DNA of 64,000 nt, from contig NZ_SPNJ01000003.1 of assembly GCF_004563925.1 (NCBI RefSeq), forward strand, positions 248,001 to 312,000. Direction: 5' to 3'. The position numbers were made by a program, and so were the translations under genes. The first letter of the stretch is position 1, and every line of letters starts with the position of its first letter. Origin of the DNA: Herbaspirillum sp. 3R11 (GTDB taxonomy: Bacteria; Pseudomonadota; Gammaproteobacteria; Burkholderiales; Burkholderiaceae_D). The notes beneath the pieces are model-generated. The model had not been told where the DNA came from, did not search any database, and was given only the letters and a program-made list of their open reading frames with translations. Shown here piece by piece: positions 47,491 to 55,529 of the stretch.

Positions 47491-49401
47491 TCAGCCCTTC
47501 GAACGCGCTTCAATCACTTCCCAGCGTTCGAGATTTTCCAGCAACAAACCATCGATCTCGGCGAAACGCGCATTCAGGCGCCCCGCTTCGTCCGCGCCGG
47601 ACTTGTACAGATCCGGATCGGCCAGCTTGGCGGAAATCGCCGTCTGTTCTTCTTCCAGTTGCGCGATCAGCTTCGGCAGCTCTTCCAACTCGCGCTGCTC
47701 CTTGTAGCTGAGCTTCTTCGGCTTGGCAACAGCAGGCGCCGCCACCGGCAGCTCAGCCGGTTTGGATTCACTCTTGCCGTCCGATTTCTTCGCGCTTGCC
47801 TGCGAGCTGGCGCGCACGCGCTCCCAGTCGCTGTAGCCGCCGACATATTCCTTCCAGACGCCATCGCCCTCGGAAGCAATCACCTGCGTGACGACATTGT
47901 CGAGGAAGGTGCGGTCATGGCTTACCAGGAACACGGTGCCTTCGTAATCTTCCAGTAATTCTTCCAGCAGTTCGAGCGTGTCGATATCGAGATCGTTGGT
48001 CGGTTCATCGAGCACCAGCACGTTGGCTGGCTTGGCGAACAAGCGCGCCAGCAACAGGCGATTGCGCTCGCCGCCGGACAAGGTGCGCACCGGCGAACGC
48101 GCGCGTTCCGGCGCGAACAGGAAGTCGCCCAGATACGTCATCACGTGCCTGCGCTGGCCATTGACTTCGACCCAGTCGCTACCCGGCGCGATGGTGTCGG
48201 CCAGGGTGGCTTCTTCATTGAGCTGGGTGCGCATCTGGTCGAAGTACGCGACCTGCAATTTGGTGCCCTGGCGGACGGTGCCGGCGTCGGCGGTTTCTTC
48301 GCCGAGGATCAGCTTGAGCAGCGTGGTCTTGCCGGCGCCGTTCTGGCCGATCAGGCCGATCTTGTCGCCGCGCATGAGGATGCCGCTGAAATCGCGCACG
48401 ATGGTCTTGCCGCCATACGACTTGCTGACGTTTTCGAGTTCCGCCACGATCTTGCCGGAACGCTCGCCGGACGACACTTCCAGCTTGACCTGGCCCTGGC
48501 GATCACGGCGCACGCTGCGTTCGAGACGCAAGGATTCGAGCCGGCGCACACGGCCTTCGTCGCGCGTGCGGCGCGCCTTGACGCCTTTGCGGATCCAGAC
48601 TTCTTCCTGTGCCAGGAATTTGTCGAACTTGGCGTTCTCGACTTCTTCGTTGTCCAGCAACTCTTCCTTGCGACCCTGGTAGGTGCTGAAATTGCCCGGG
48701 AAGGACAACAGCTTGCCGCGGTCGAGTTCGATGATGCGGGTGGCGACGTTGTCGAGGAAGCTGCGATCATGGGTGACGAACAGCACGCTGCCCTTGTAGT
48801 CGCGCAGCAGACCTTCGAGCCACAGGATGGAGCCGAAATCCAGATGGTTGGTCGGTTCGTCCAGCAGCAGCACGTCAGGTGCGCCGACCAGGCCGCAGGC
48901 CAGCGCCACGCGCTTTTGCATGCCGCCCGACAGTTCGCCGATGAGGGCTTCGCCTTTGAGATTCAGCTTGTCGAGCGTGGTCTCGACCTTGTTGTTCAGG
49001 CTCCAGGCGTCGGCCGCATCGAGGATCAGCTGGATGTCGTGCATGCGCTCCATGAGCGCTTCGTCGTTGTCGCCGCCGAACTGGCCGGTCAGCGATTCGT
49101 ATTCGGCCAGCAGCGCCGGCAATTCACCGAGGCCGGAAGCGACCGCGTTGAAGATCGTCATCTCGGCGGGGAAATGCGGCTCCTGATCAACGTAGGCGAT
49201 TTTCAGGCCCTGCTGCATGACCAGCAAACCGTCGTCCAGCTTGGAAACGGCGGCGATGATTTTCAGCAAGGACGACTTGCCGGTGCCGTTGCGGCCGATC
49301 AGGCCGACGCGTTCGCCGGTTTCAAGAGAAAATTCCGCGTGGTCGAGAAGCGGGACGTGTCCGAATGCGAGCTGCGCATTGGAGAGGGAAATGACTGCCA
49401 T
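47491..49401 (-). CDS. uup: ABC-F family ATPase Uup
   Basis: A 636-residue ABC-F protein with two cassettes and no membrane domain. Cassette 1: GRNGTGKSSLLK, LSGGMQKRVALA and LLLDEPTNHLD. Cassette 2: GQNGAGKTTLLK, LSGGERNRLLLA and LVLDEPTNDLD. The linker WIRKGVKARRTRDEGRVRRLE and the C-terminal coiled-coil (KLSYKEQRELEELPKLIAQLEEEQ, in part) identify Uup rather than EttA or YheS. Uup is linked to ribosome rescue/assembly and to the precise excision of transposons in E. coli. It is divergent from the penicillin-binding protein gene. Confidence 0.94.
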   Translation of the reverse strand: MAVISLSNAQLAFGHVPLLDHAEFSLETGERVGLIGRNGTGKSSLLKIIAAVSKLDDGLLVMQQGLKIAYVDQEPHFPAEMTIFNAVASGLGELPALLAEYESLTGQFGGDNDEALMERMHDIQLILDAADAWSLNNKVETTLDKLNLKGEALIGELSGGMQKRVALACGLVGAPDVLLLDEPTNHLDFGSILWLEGLLRDYKGSVLFVTHDRSFLDNVATRIIELDRGKLLSFPGNFSTYQGRKEELLDNEEVENAKFDKFLAQEEVWIRKGVKARRTRDEGRVRRLESLRLERSVRRDRQGQVKLEVSSGERSGKIVAELENVSKSYGGKTIVRDFSGILMRGDKIGLIGQNGAGKTTLLKLILGEETADAGTVRQGTKLQVAYFDQMRTQLNEEATLADTIAPGSDWVEVNGQRRHVMTYLGDFLFAPERARSPVRTLSGGERNRLLLARLFAKPANVLVLDEPTNDLDIDTLELLEELLEDYEGTVFLVSHDRTFLDNVVTQVIASEGDGVWKEYVGGYSDWERVRASSQASAKKSDGKSESKPAELPVAAPAVAKPKKLSYKEQRELEELPKLIAQLEEEQTAISAKLADPDLYKSGADEAGRLNARFAEIDGLLLENLERWEVIEARSKG

Positions 49402-49811
49402 AAGTATGCCGAGGGATGAGATCGAAGGTCGGGGCGGAAAAGCCTTTGCCGCGACTCAATTAAAGAAGAAAGACCGCATTGTACCGATTGCGCGCGGTGA
49501 TGGTGTATCTATGCTGCGTCTGGACGCCATCTGTGTACGATCGGCTGTTGCAGCCAACGCAATCCATTGCCTTTGAACAACAAACGATGCGGATTGCGCG
49601 GCGTTTTGATGTTCTTTTATTACGACCGCGCACTGAAACGGGCTCCCGCATACATTTGGAAACACAATCGTCGGCCCGATCCGCCGCAGATCGGCTGTTG
49701 CGCCCGGCCCATGTTGTAAGATACGGCACGCCCTTCACTACGAAGCCGTTTCAAGATCAAGCTGGCGCACACCACACTGCCCTGACTTTGCAACGGTTTC
49801 CAACAATAACC
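49402..49811. other. Divergent 410-bp region between uup and the PBP gene
   Basis: No supported gene. It contains a 13-bp direct repeat, GATCGGCTGTTGC, at 49539-49551 and 49689-49701, exactly 150 bp apart. Open frames through the region have no ribosome site and no family features. The promoters of both flanking genes must lie here, but I cannot place them. Confidence 0.5.
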
Positions 49812-52235
49812 ATGCGCTTCAACTCTCGCTTGCACCTTCTTTCGCGTCAACGCGGCTTCCTCAATCCCAACATCGCCAAGTTCCTTGCCTTCTCGGTGCT
49901 CGGCCTCGCCATCATCGGCGCGCTGATCATTGCCTATGCGCTGATCTTCATCAATCCGCGCCTGCCGTCGCTGGATGTGATCACCGATTACCGGCCAAAG
50001 ATCCCGCTGCGCATCTACTCCGCGGACAACGTGCTGCTCGGCGAATTCGGCGAAGAAAAGCGCAGCCTGGTCAAGCTCGACGACATCCCGGCCAACATGA
50101 AGAATGCGGTGCTGGCGATCGAGGACAACCGTTTCTACCAGCACGGCGGCATCGACTACATCGGCATCGCGCGCGCCATCGCGACTGACGTGGTGCGCGG
50201 CCACGCCAGCCAGGGCGCCAGCACCATCACCATGCAGGTGGCGCGCAACGTCTTCCTGACCAAGGAAAAAACCGTCTCGCGCAAACTGTATGAAGTATTG
50301 CTGGCCAACAAGATCGAAGCGGCGCTGAGCAAGGACCAGATCCTTGAGGTGTACATGAACCAGATCTATCTGGGTCAGCGCGCGTTCGGTTTCGCAGCGG
50401 CGGCACGCACCTATTTCGGCAAGGACATCAAGAACATCACGCTGGCCCAGGCCGCGATGCTGGCCGGCCTGCCGAAGGCGCCGTCGGCCTATAACCCGAT
50501 CGTCAATCCGAAGCGCGCGCACATCCGCCAGCAATACATCCTGCAACGCATGCTCGACCTCGAATACATCACGCAGAAGGAATACGACGCTGCCGTCAAG
50601 GAAGACATCCAGGTGCGTGCGCCCGGCAACCAGTACAACGTCCACGCCGAATACGTGAATGAAATGGTGCGCCAGATGGTCTACGCACAATACAAGGAAG
50701 ACACCTACACGCACGGCATCACCGTCACCACCACCATCAACGCCGCCGACCAGAAGGCGGCCTACGATGCAGTGCGCAAGGGTGTGATGGATTACGACCG
50801 TCGCCACGGCTATCGCGGGCCGGAAGAAACCATCGAGCTGCCGTCGAAGGATGAAGACCGCGCCCAGGCCATCGATGATGCCATGGACGACTATCCCGAC
50901 AACGACGACATCCTCGCCGCCGTCGTGGTGTCGGCCGATCCGAAACAGATCCAGGCAGTGATCCGCAGCGGCGAGAAGATCACGCTGTCGGGTGACACCC
51001 TGAAGTTCGTCGCGGCGGCGTTGAGTCCGAAGGCCAAGAAGGAAACTCGCATCGCGCCGGGCGCGGTGATCCGCGTCATGCAGGACGGCAAGAAGAACTG
51101 GCAGATCGTGCAGTTGCCCGAAGTGGAAGCCACGCTGGTGTCGGTGACACCGCAGAACGGCGCCATCCGCGCACTGGTGGGCGGCTTCGACTTCACTCAG
51201 AACAACTTCAACCACGTCACGCAAGCCTGGCGCCAGCCCGGCTCGACGTTCAAGCCGTTCATTTATTCCGCGGCGCTGGAAAAAGGTTTTGCACCCGCCT
51301 CCATCATCAACGACGCGCCGGTGTCCTACCCGGCCGGCAACGGCCAACCGAACTGGGAACCGAAGGACGACGATCCGCCGGCCGGCCCGATGGCGATGCG
51401 CACCGCGTTGCAGAAGTCGGTCAACCTGGTCGCCATCCGCACGCTGGACGCGATCGGCGTGAAGTATGCGCAGGACTTCATTACGCAGCACTTCGGCTTT
51501 GACACCGACAAGGTGCCGCCTTACCTGCCGATGGCGTTGGGTGCAGGCCAGACCACACCCCTGCAACTGGCCTCGGCCTATGCGATCTTCGCCAATGGCG
51601 GCTACAAGATCAATCCCTACCTGATCACGCAGATCACCGACGCACGCGGCAAGGTGCTGTCCAAGGCGGATCCGCTGATCGTCGGCAGCAATGCGCCGCG
51701 TGCGATCGACGAACGCAACAGCTACATCATGACCAGCCTGCTGCAATCGGTGGCCCAGCGCGGCACCGGCGCGCGCAGCAACTCGCTCAAGCGCACCGAC
51801 CTGGCCGGCAAGACCGGCACCACCAACGACGCGTTCGACGGCTGGTTCGCCGGTTATCAGCGCACGCTGACGACGGTGGTGTGGATGGGTTACGATCAGC
51901 CCAAGAGCTTGGGCAGCAAGGAATTCGGCGCACAACTGGCGCTGCCGATCTGGGTCGACTACATGGGCGTGGCGCTGCGCGGAACGCCGCAATCCGATAC
52001 GCCGGCGCCGGCCGGGATCCGCTTCATCGACGGCGAGCCGTACTATGAAAACTTCACGCCGGGCAATGGTTTCGTAGCGTCGCTGGGTGTGGAAGGCGGC
52101 GGCGTGGTTGATGCGCTGTCGAACTTCTTCGGCTGGTCGAAGAATCCGAATTCGGAAACCCAGGCGCCGCCATCCTCCGGCCCTGCACCTACTCCGCAAG
52201 AAAAGGCCAGGGACAACCTGTATCAGGGGCGCTGA
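49812..52235 (+). CDS. mrcA: Class A penicillin-binding protein (PBP1a)
   Basis: Bifunctional peptidoglycan synthase of 807 residues. One membrane anchor (about residues 22-45, FLAFSVLGLAIIGALIIAYA) is followed by the GT51 glycosyltransferase with EDNRFYQHGGIDYIGIARA (catalytic Glu), RKLYEVLLANKIE and GQRAFGFAAAA. The transpeptidase domain has SxxK in GSTFKPFIY, SxN in KSVNLVAIR and KTGT in AGKTGTTND. The ATG at 49812 follows CAATAACC without a clear ribosome site; the open frame runs 111 codons upstream without family features. In related bacteria mrcA usually sits beside pil genes, so this may be a second PBP1a copy, which I cannot check. Confidence 0.93.
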   Translation: MRFNSRLHLLSRQRGFLNPNIAKFLAFSVLGLAIIGALIIAYALIFINPRLPSLDVITDYRPKIPLRIYSADNVLLGEFGEEKRSLVKLDDIPANMKNAVLAIEDNRFYQHGGIDYIGIARAIATDVVRGHASQGASTITMQVARNVFLTKEKTVSRKLYEVLLANKIEAALSKDQILEVYMNQIYLGQRAFGFAAAARTYFGKDIKNITLAQAAMLAGLPKAPSAYNPIVNPKRAHIRQQYILQRMLDLEYITQKEYDAAVKEDIQVRAPGNQYNVHAEYVNEMVRQMVYAQYKEDTYTHGITVTTTINAADQKAAYDAVRKGVMDYDRRHGYRGPEETIELPSKDEDRAQAIDDAMDDYPDNDDILAAVVVSADPKQIQAVIRSGEKITLSGDTLKFVAAALSPKAKKETRIAPGAVIRVMQDGKKNWQIVQLPEVEATLVSVTPQNGAIRALVGGFDFTQNNFNHVTQAWRQPGSTFKPFIYSAALEKGFAPASIINDAPVSYPAGNGQPNWEPKDDDPPAGPMAMRTALQKSVNLVAIRTLDAIGVKYAQDFITQHFGFDTDKVPPYLPMALGAGQTTPLQLASAYAIFANGGYKINPYLITQITDARGKVLSKADPLIVGSNAPRAIDERNSYIMTSLLQSVAQRGTGARSNSLKRTDLAGKTGTTNDAFDGWFAGYQRTLTTVVWMGYDQPKSLGSKEFGAQLALPIWVDYMGVALRGTPQSDTPAPAGIRFIDGEPYYENFTPGNGFVASLGVEGGGVVDALSNFFGWSKNPNSETQAPPSSGPAPTPQEKARDNLYQGR

Positions 52236-52250
52236 CCCGGCCGCAAAAAG

Positions 52251-52286
52251 AAAAAAGCGCAGAAGAAAAATCTTCTGCGCTTTTTT
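52251..52286. terminator. Bidirectional terminator between the PBP gene and the tRNA gene
   Basis: AAAAAAGCGCAGAAGA, an AAAA loop and its exact complement ending in T. It ends the plus-strand PBP transcript and, on the other strand, the tRNA-Arg transcript, whose CCA end is at 52291. Confidence 0.9.
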
Positions 52287-52290
52287 TGTC

Positions 52291-52613
52291 TGGTGCCCCC
52301 GACACGGATCGAACGTGTGACCTATCCCTTCGTACCACTATGGCTTTCGCCACCAGGAAACCTGTTTGTGGTCTGGACTATACCTTGGCCATGGACTTGC
52401 AGCCTGCAGGCCGGAGCCGTCTAGTCTCTACACCTTCCGCATCATGAGATCCGATGCGGCTTGGCTCGGTATTGCCAGCAGCCGCTTGCAGCATAAGCAC
52501 TGCGGGCGCTGTCAGGGTTCACCGAATTTGACTCCATTCACGCGGCGCCTTTCGGATGCCGGTGCCCAATGTTGTTTAGGAGGGGATCGCTCTATCCACT
52601 GAGCTACGGGGGC
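52291..52613 (-). tRNA. tRNA-Arg(CCU), split by a group I intron
   Basis: The mature tRNA is encoded in two exons on the minus strand: 52578-52613 (36 nt, ending with the anticodon CCU) and 52291-52330 (40 nt, ending with encoded CCA). Joined, they give a 76-nt cloverleaf. The acceptor stem is GCCCCCG/CGGGGGC, the D-stem GCTC/GAGC, the anticodon stem ATCCC/GGGAT around loop CTCCTAA, the variable loop AGGTC and the T-stem ACACG/CGTGT with loop TTCGATC. The intervening 247 nt is described separately. A TACAAT -10 element lies at 52623-52628. Without splicing the tRNA cannot read AGG codons, so the gene depends on intron removal unless another copy exists. Confidence 0.93.
52331..52577 (-). ncRNA. 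Group I self-splicing intron (IC3-like) in tRNA-Arg(CCU)
   Basis: A 247-nt intron inserted right after anticodon position 36. The 5' exon ends in U (CCU), which can pair with an internal guide GGG about 11 nt into the intron (P1, with the required U-G pair). The intron's last base is G (52331). Its core is recognisable against the Azoarcus tRNA-Ile intron: CAAATTCGG at 52522-52530, CCGAGCCAAGC, and GTGTAGAGACTAGACGGC at 52416-52433. P7 is GACTA (52422-52426) pairing with TAGTC (52376-52380). A GGCGAAAGCC GNRA hairpin follows near the 3' end. No endonuclease gene is inside, so it is a minimal ribozyme intron. Similar introns in tRNA-Arg(CCU) are known from Agrobacterium. Confidence 0.92.
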
Positions 52614-52672
52614 GTGGTCGCTATTGTAACGGCTGCGGAGGTGGAAGGAAAGTTCGGCGGGGCAGATCAGGA

Positions 52673-53236
52673 TCAGGCCTTGCGGCTTTCGAACCAGTTC
52701 TGGTCCAGGCACAGTCGCAGCTGCATGCGCGCGCGGTACAACAGGACGCTGCAGTTGCCGGCGGTGATCTTCAGTTCCTTGCAGATTTCGGTAATCTCGA
52801 ACTCGAACAGCTCGCGCATGGAAAACACGCGCGCCATCACCGGCGTCAGCTTGTTCAGGCAAAAATCCATGATGTCGAAGAACTGCGCCTGCTGCAGCGT
52901 TTCGGCCGGATTACCCCAGTCGGCGGGTGCTTCGGCCCAATGACCGGTGTCATCGAAGAGGACGTCGAAGTCGCCCGGGTCGCCGATTTCCGCCGGTCCG
53001 GCCTGGACGTATTTCTTTTCCTTGCGCAACACGTCGACGATCTTGTGCTTGAGGATACCCACCAGCCAGGTCCGCAAAGAGGACTTTCCCGAATAACCGG
53101 CCGGGTTCTGCAAGGCCGCCAGCAGCGTTTCCTGGGCCGCATCTTCGGCGGTGTCCTCCTGCAAATGCAGGCGCGCGAACCGCACCAGCATGCTGCGCTC
53201 GGCAACGACGGCCTGTTCGAAGGACTTGTCGCTCAT
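52673..53236 (-). CDS. ECF-type RNA polymerase sigma factor
   Basis: A 187-residue sigma-70 family factor of the extracytoplasmic-function group. Region 2 is LVRFARLHLQEDTAEDAAQETLLAAL and then SLRTWLVGILKHKIVDVLRKEKK (about residues 18-75, shown in parts). Region 4 is VFSMRELFEFEITEICKELKITAGNCSVLLYRARMQLR (in part), the DNA-binding helix-turn-helix. Related factors are usually followed by a short zinc-finger anti-sigma gene. Here only 59 bp and then the tRNA lie downstream, so none is adjacent. What it responds to is unknown. Its upstream region has a tandem 11-bp repeat (53252-53273), and it is divergent from the cytochrome genes, which are candidate targets by position only. Confidence 0.88.
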   Translation of the reverse strand: MSDKSFEQAVVAERSMLVRFARLHLQEDTAEDAAQETLLAALQNPAGYSGKSSLRTWLVGILKHKIVDVLRKEKKYVQAGPAEIGDPGDFDVLFDDTGHWAEAPADWGNPAETLQQAQFFDIMDFCLNKLTPVMARVFSMRELFEFEITEICKELKITAGNCSVLLYRARMQLRLCLDQNWFESRKA

Positions 53237-53251
53237 GATTGGATTGTGCCT

Positions 53252-53273
53252 TTGCTCATTGCTTGCTCATTGA
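53252..53273. repeat. Tandem 11-bp repeat upstream of the ECF sigma gene
   Basis: TTGCTCATTGC followed directly by TTGCTCATTGA, 16 bp before the sigma factor start codon, in the divergent region with the cytochrome genes. Confidence 0.6.
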
Positions 53274-53425
53274 TCTGTACTGCAACAGCCCGTACTGTAC
53301 TTCGATTTTCGGACAACGGGTGTGCAGGCATGATAATGGACGGCTCCGTTACAATGCAAACACCGCGCGATCCTTCGACTCCGTCGCCCGATCAGCTCGC
53401 CTCATATAACTTACAACGAGACTAT

Positions 53426-54154
53426 ATGGCCAGCCTTACGCTTTCATCCGCTTCGCGCGTTGCACGCGTCGCTCTAATGACGCTGTCGACGCTCTGGATT
53501 GCCGCTACTGCCCCTGTCCAAGCGCAACAATTACCTGACACCATCGCCCAACGCGTCGCGGCCTGTATCGCCTGCCACGGCAAGGAAGGCCGCGCCTCCA
53601 GCGACGGCTACTACCCGCGCATCGCCGGCAAGCCGGAAGGCTATCTCTACAATCAGCTGACCAACTTCCGCGACGGCAATCGCCAGTATCCGCTGATGAC
53701 TTACCTGCTCGATCATCTGTCGGACGCCTATCTGCACGAAATCGCCGCCTACTTTTCCGCCCAACATCCGCCTTACCCGGCGCCGCAACCGGCTGAAGCG
53801 ACGCCGGCCGTGCTGGAGCGCGGGCGTGCACTGGTCATGAATGGCGACAGCAGCAAGAAAGTCCCGGCCTGCATCGCCTGCCACGGCCAGGCGCTGACCG
53901 GCGTGGCGCCGGCGGTGCCCGGCCTGATCGGCTTGCCGCGCGACTACATCAACTCGCAGTTCGGTGCATGGAAAAATGGCGTACGCAAAGCCAAGGCGCC
54001 GGATTGCATGGCGCAGATCACGCAACGGCTTTCACTGGAAGACATCAACGCCGCCAGCAGTTGGCTGGCCGCGCAGACGGTTCCGGAAGGCGCGCGTCCG
54101 GCCGCCGCAACAACAGTCAAGTTGCCGCTGCCCTGCGGCAGCGTGGCGGAATAA
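53426..54154 (+). CDS. Cytochrome c, two-haem (c4-like)
   Basis: A 242-residue exported dihaem cytochrome. The signal peptide is VALMTLSTLWIAATAPVQAQ (residues about 15-35). Two CIACH haem motifs are seen, at about residues 51 and 153, each followed by GKEGR or GQALTG. The methionine ligands are likely in the later YPLMTYLL and similar segments. The ATG at 53426 (MASLTLSS) is chosen because the signal peptide begins there; the open frame extends far upstream without features. It overlaps nothing and is followed after ten bases by a three-haem cytochrome, so both should pass electrons together in the periplasm to an oxidase. Confidence 0.88.
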   Translation: MASLTLSSASRVARVALMTLSTLWIAATAPVQAQQLPDTIAQRVAACIACHGKEGRASSDGYYPRIAGKPEGYLYNQLTNFRDGNRQYPLMTYLLDHLSDAYLHEIAAYFSAQHPPYPAPQPAEATPAVLERGRALVMNGDSSKKVPACIACHGQALTGVAPAVPGLIGLPRDYINSQFGAWKNGVRKAKAPDCMAQITQRLSLEDINAASSWLAAQTVPEGARPAAATTVKLPLPCGSVAE

Positions 54155-54164
54155 GGAACACGCC

Positions 54165-55469
54165 ATGACATCCCTCAAACGTATTCTGCTGGCGCTGCTG
54201 TTGCTGATCATCGCCGTACCGGCCGTCATCATCGGCGCCGAATTCATCGATCACGAGGACGCGGAAAGCACGGCGGCCGCACCGCCGTCTTCATCGGCGA
54301 CCGAACAGCAGATCGCGCGCGGCGCGTATCTCGCACGCGCCGGCGATTGCATGGCATGCCATACCGCCCGCGGTGGCCAGCCTTACGCGGGCGGGCGCGC
54401 CATCCCGACGCCGTTCGGCACCATGTACGCACCCAACATCACCGCCGACAAGGAAACCGGCCTCGGCTCCTGGAGCGCGAAGGATTTCTGGCGCGCCCTG
54501 CATCACGGTAAATCGAAGGATGGAAGTTTCCTTTACCCGGCCTTCCCGTACACCAACTACACCAAGATCACCCGCGAAGATTCCAACGCGTTGTTCGCCT
54601 ACATGCAAACCGTGACGCCGGTGCGCCAGCCCAGCCAGGAACATGCGTTGCGCTTCCCCTACAACAATCGCATCCTGCTGGCCGGATGGCGTGCGCTGTA
54701 CTTCACGCCCGGCGCCTATAGCGCCGACAGCAAACAATCGGTCGAATGGAACCGCGGCGCCTACCTGGTGCAAGGACTGGGCCATTGCAGCGCTTGCCAC
54801 ACCACGCGCAACGCCTTCGGTGCGACTGTCGCCAAGTCCGACCTGGGTGGCGGCTTGATCCCGATCATGAACTGGTACGCGCCATCGCTGACATCGGATG
54901 CAGAAGCCGGCCTTGGTAACTGGGAGCTGCAGCACATCACGGCGCTGCTGAAAACTGGCGTATCGCCGCGTAGCACCGTGTTCGGCCCGATGGCGGAAGT
55001 CGTCAGCCGCAGCTTGCAGCATCTCGACGACAACGACATCCAGGCCATGGCGGTCTATCTGAAATCATTGCCGCAGAACGATCCGCCGCCGGCACTCGAT
55101 ACAGCGCAACCAGACAAGCCCACCGCCGATCGCGTGATGCAGGCGGGCGCCAAGATTTATGAGCAGCATTGCGCCGAATGCCACAAGGCCGGCGGTCAGG
55201 GCATCGCGCCGGCCTATCCGCCGATGAGCGGCAACCGTGCATTGACCATGGGCTCTGCGGTGAATCCGATCAGGATGGTGTTGAATGGCGGCTTCCCGCC
55301 GTCCACGCAAGGCAATCCGCGTCCTTACGGCATGCCGCCGTTCGGACAAATGCTCAACGATCAGGAAGTGGCGGCGGTGGTGTCGTACATCCGGAACAGC
55401 TGGGATAACCGTGCGGGCTTTGTGTCGCCGCAGGAAGTGAACCGCTATCGGTCGATTCCGCTGGATTGA
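54165..55469 (+). CDS. Membrane-anchored three-haem cytochrome c (dehydrogenase cytochrome-subunit type)
   Basis: A 434-residue protein with an N-terminal membrane anchor (ILLALLLLIIAVPAVIIGAE) and three haem-c motifs: CMACH (near residue 63), CSACH (near 210) and CAECH (near 335). The arrangement and spacing match the cytochrome subunits of membrane alcohol, gluconate or aldehyde dehydrogenases (e.g. AdhB type), including the GGRAIPTPFGTMYAPNIT and MVLNGGFPPST-type segments. No flavin or quinohaem dehydrogenase gene is beside it, so the electron donor is unknown. An AAGGAAC ribosome site lies seven bases before the ATG. It is co-transcribed with the two-haem cytochrome. Confidence 0.9.
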   Translation: MTSLKRILLALLLLIIAVPAVIIGAEFIDHEDAESTAAAPPSSSATEQQIARGAYLARAGDCMACHTARGGQPYAGGRAIPTPFGTMYAPNITADKETGLGSWSAKDFWRALHHGKSKDGSFLYPAFPYTNYTKITREDSNALFAYMQTVTPVRQPSQEHALRFPYNNRILLAGWRALYFTPGAYSADSKQSVEWNRGAYLVQGLGHCSACHTTRNAFGATVAKSDLGGGLIPIMNWYAPSLTSDAEAGLGNWELQHITALLKTGVSPRSTVFGPMAEVVSRSLQHLDDNDIQAMAVYLKSLPQNDPPPALDTAQPDKPTADRVMQAGAKIYEQHCAECHKAGGQGIAPAYPPMSGNRALTMGSAVNPIRMVLNGGFPPSTQGNPRPYGMPPFGQMLNDQEVAAVVSYIRNSWDNRAGFVSPQEVNRYRSIPLD

Positions 55470-55492
55470 CAACGCAGACCGTTGTCACGTTG

Positions 55493-55519
55493 CTGCGACG
55501 GCAATGAACGCCGTCGCAG
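55493..55519. repeat. Inverted repeat between convergent cytochrome and response regulator genes
   Basis: CTGCGACGGC and GCCGTCGCAG, perfect 10-bp arms with a 7-nt loop. There is no T-run, so it is a possible but not typical transcription end for either gene. Confidence 0.5.
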
Positions 55520-55529
55520 AATGTGCTGA

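Noticed and set aside
52366-52602. A 78-codon open frame across the tRNA/intron region
   Set aside because: The DNA here is explained by tRNA exons and the ribozyme core; no ribosome site, no homing-endonuclease motif.
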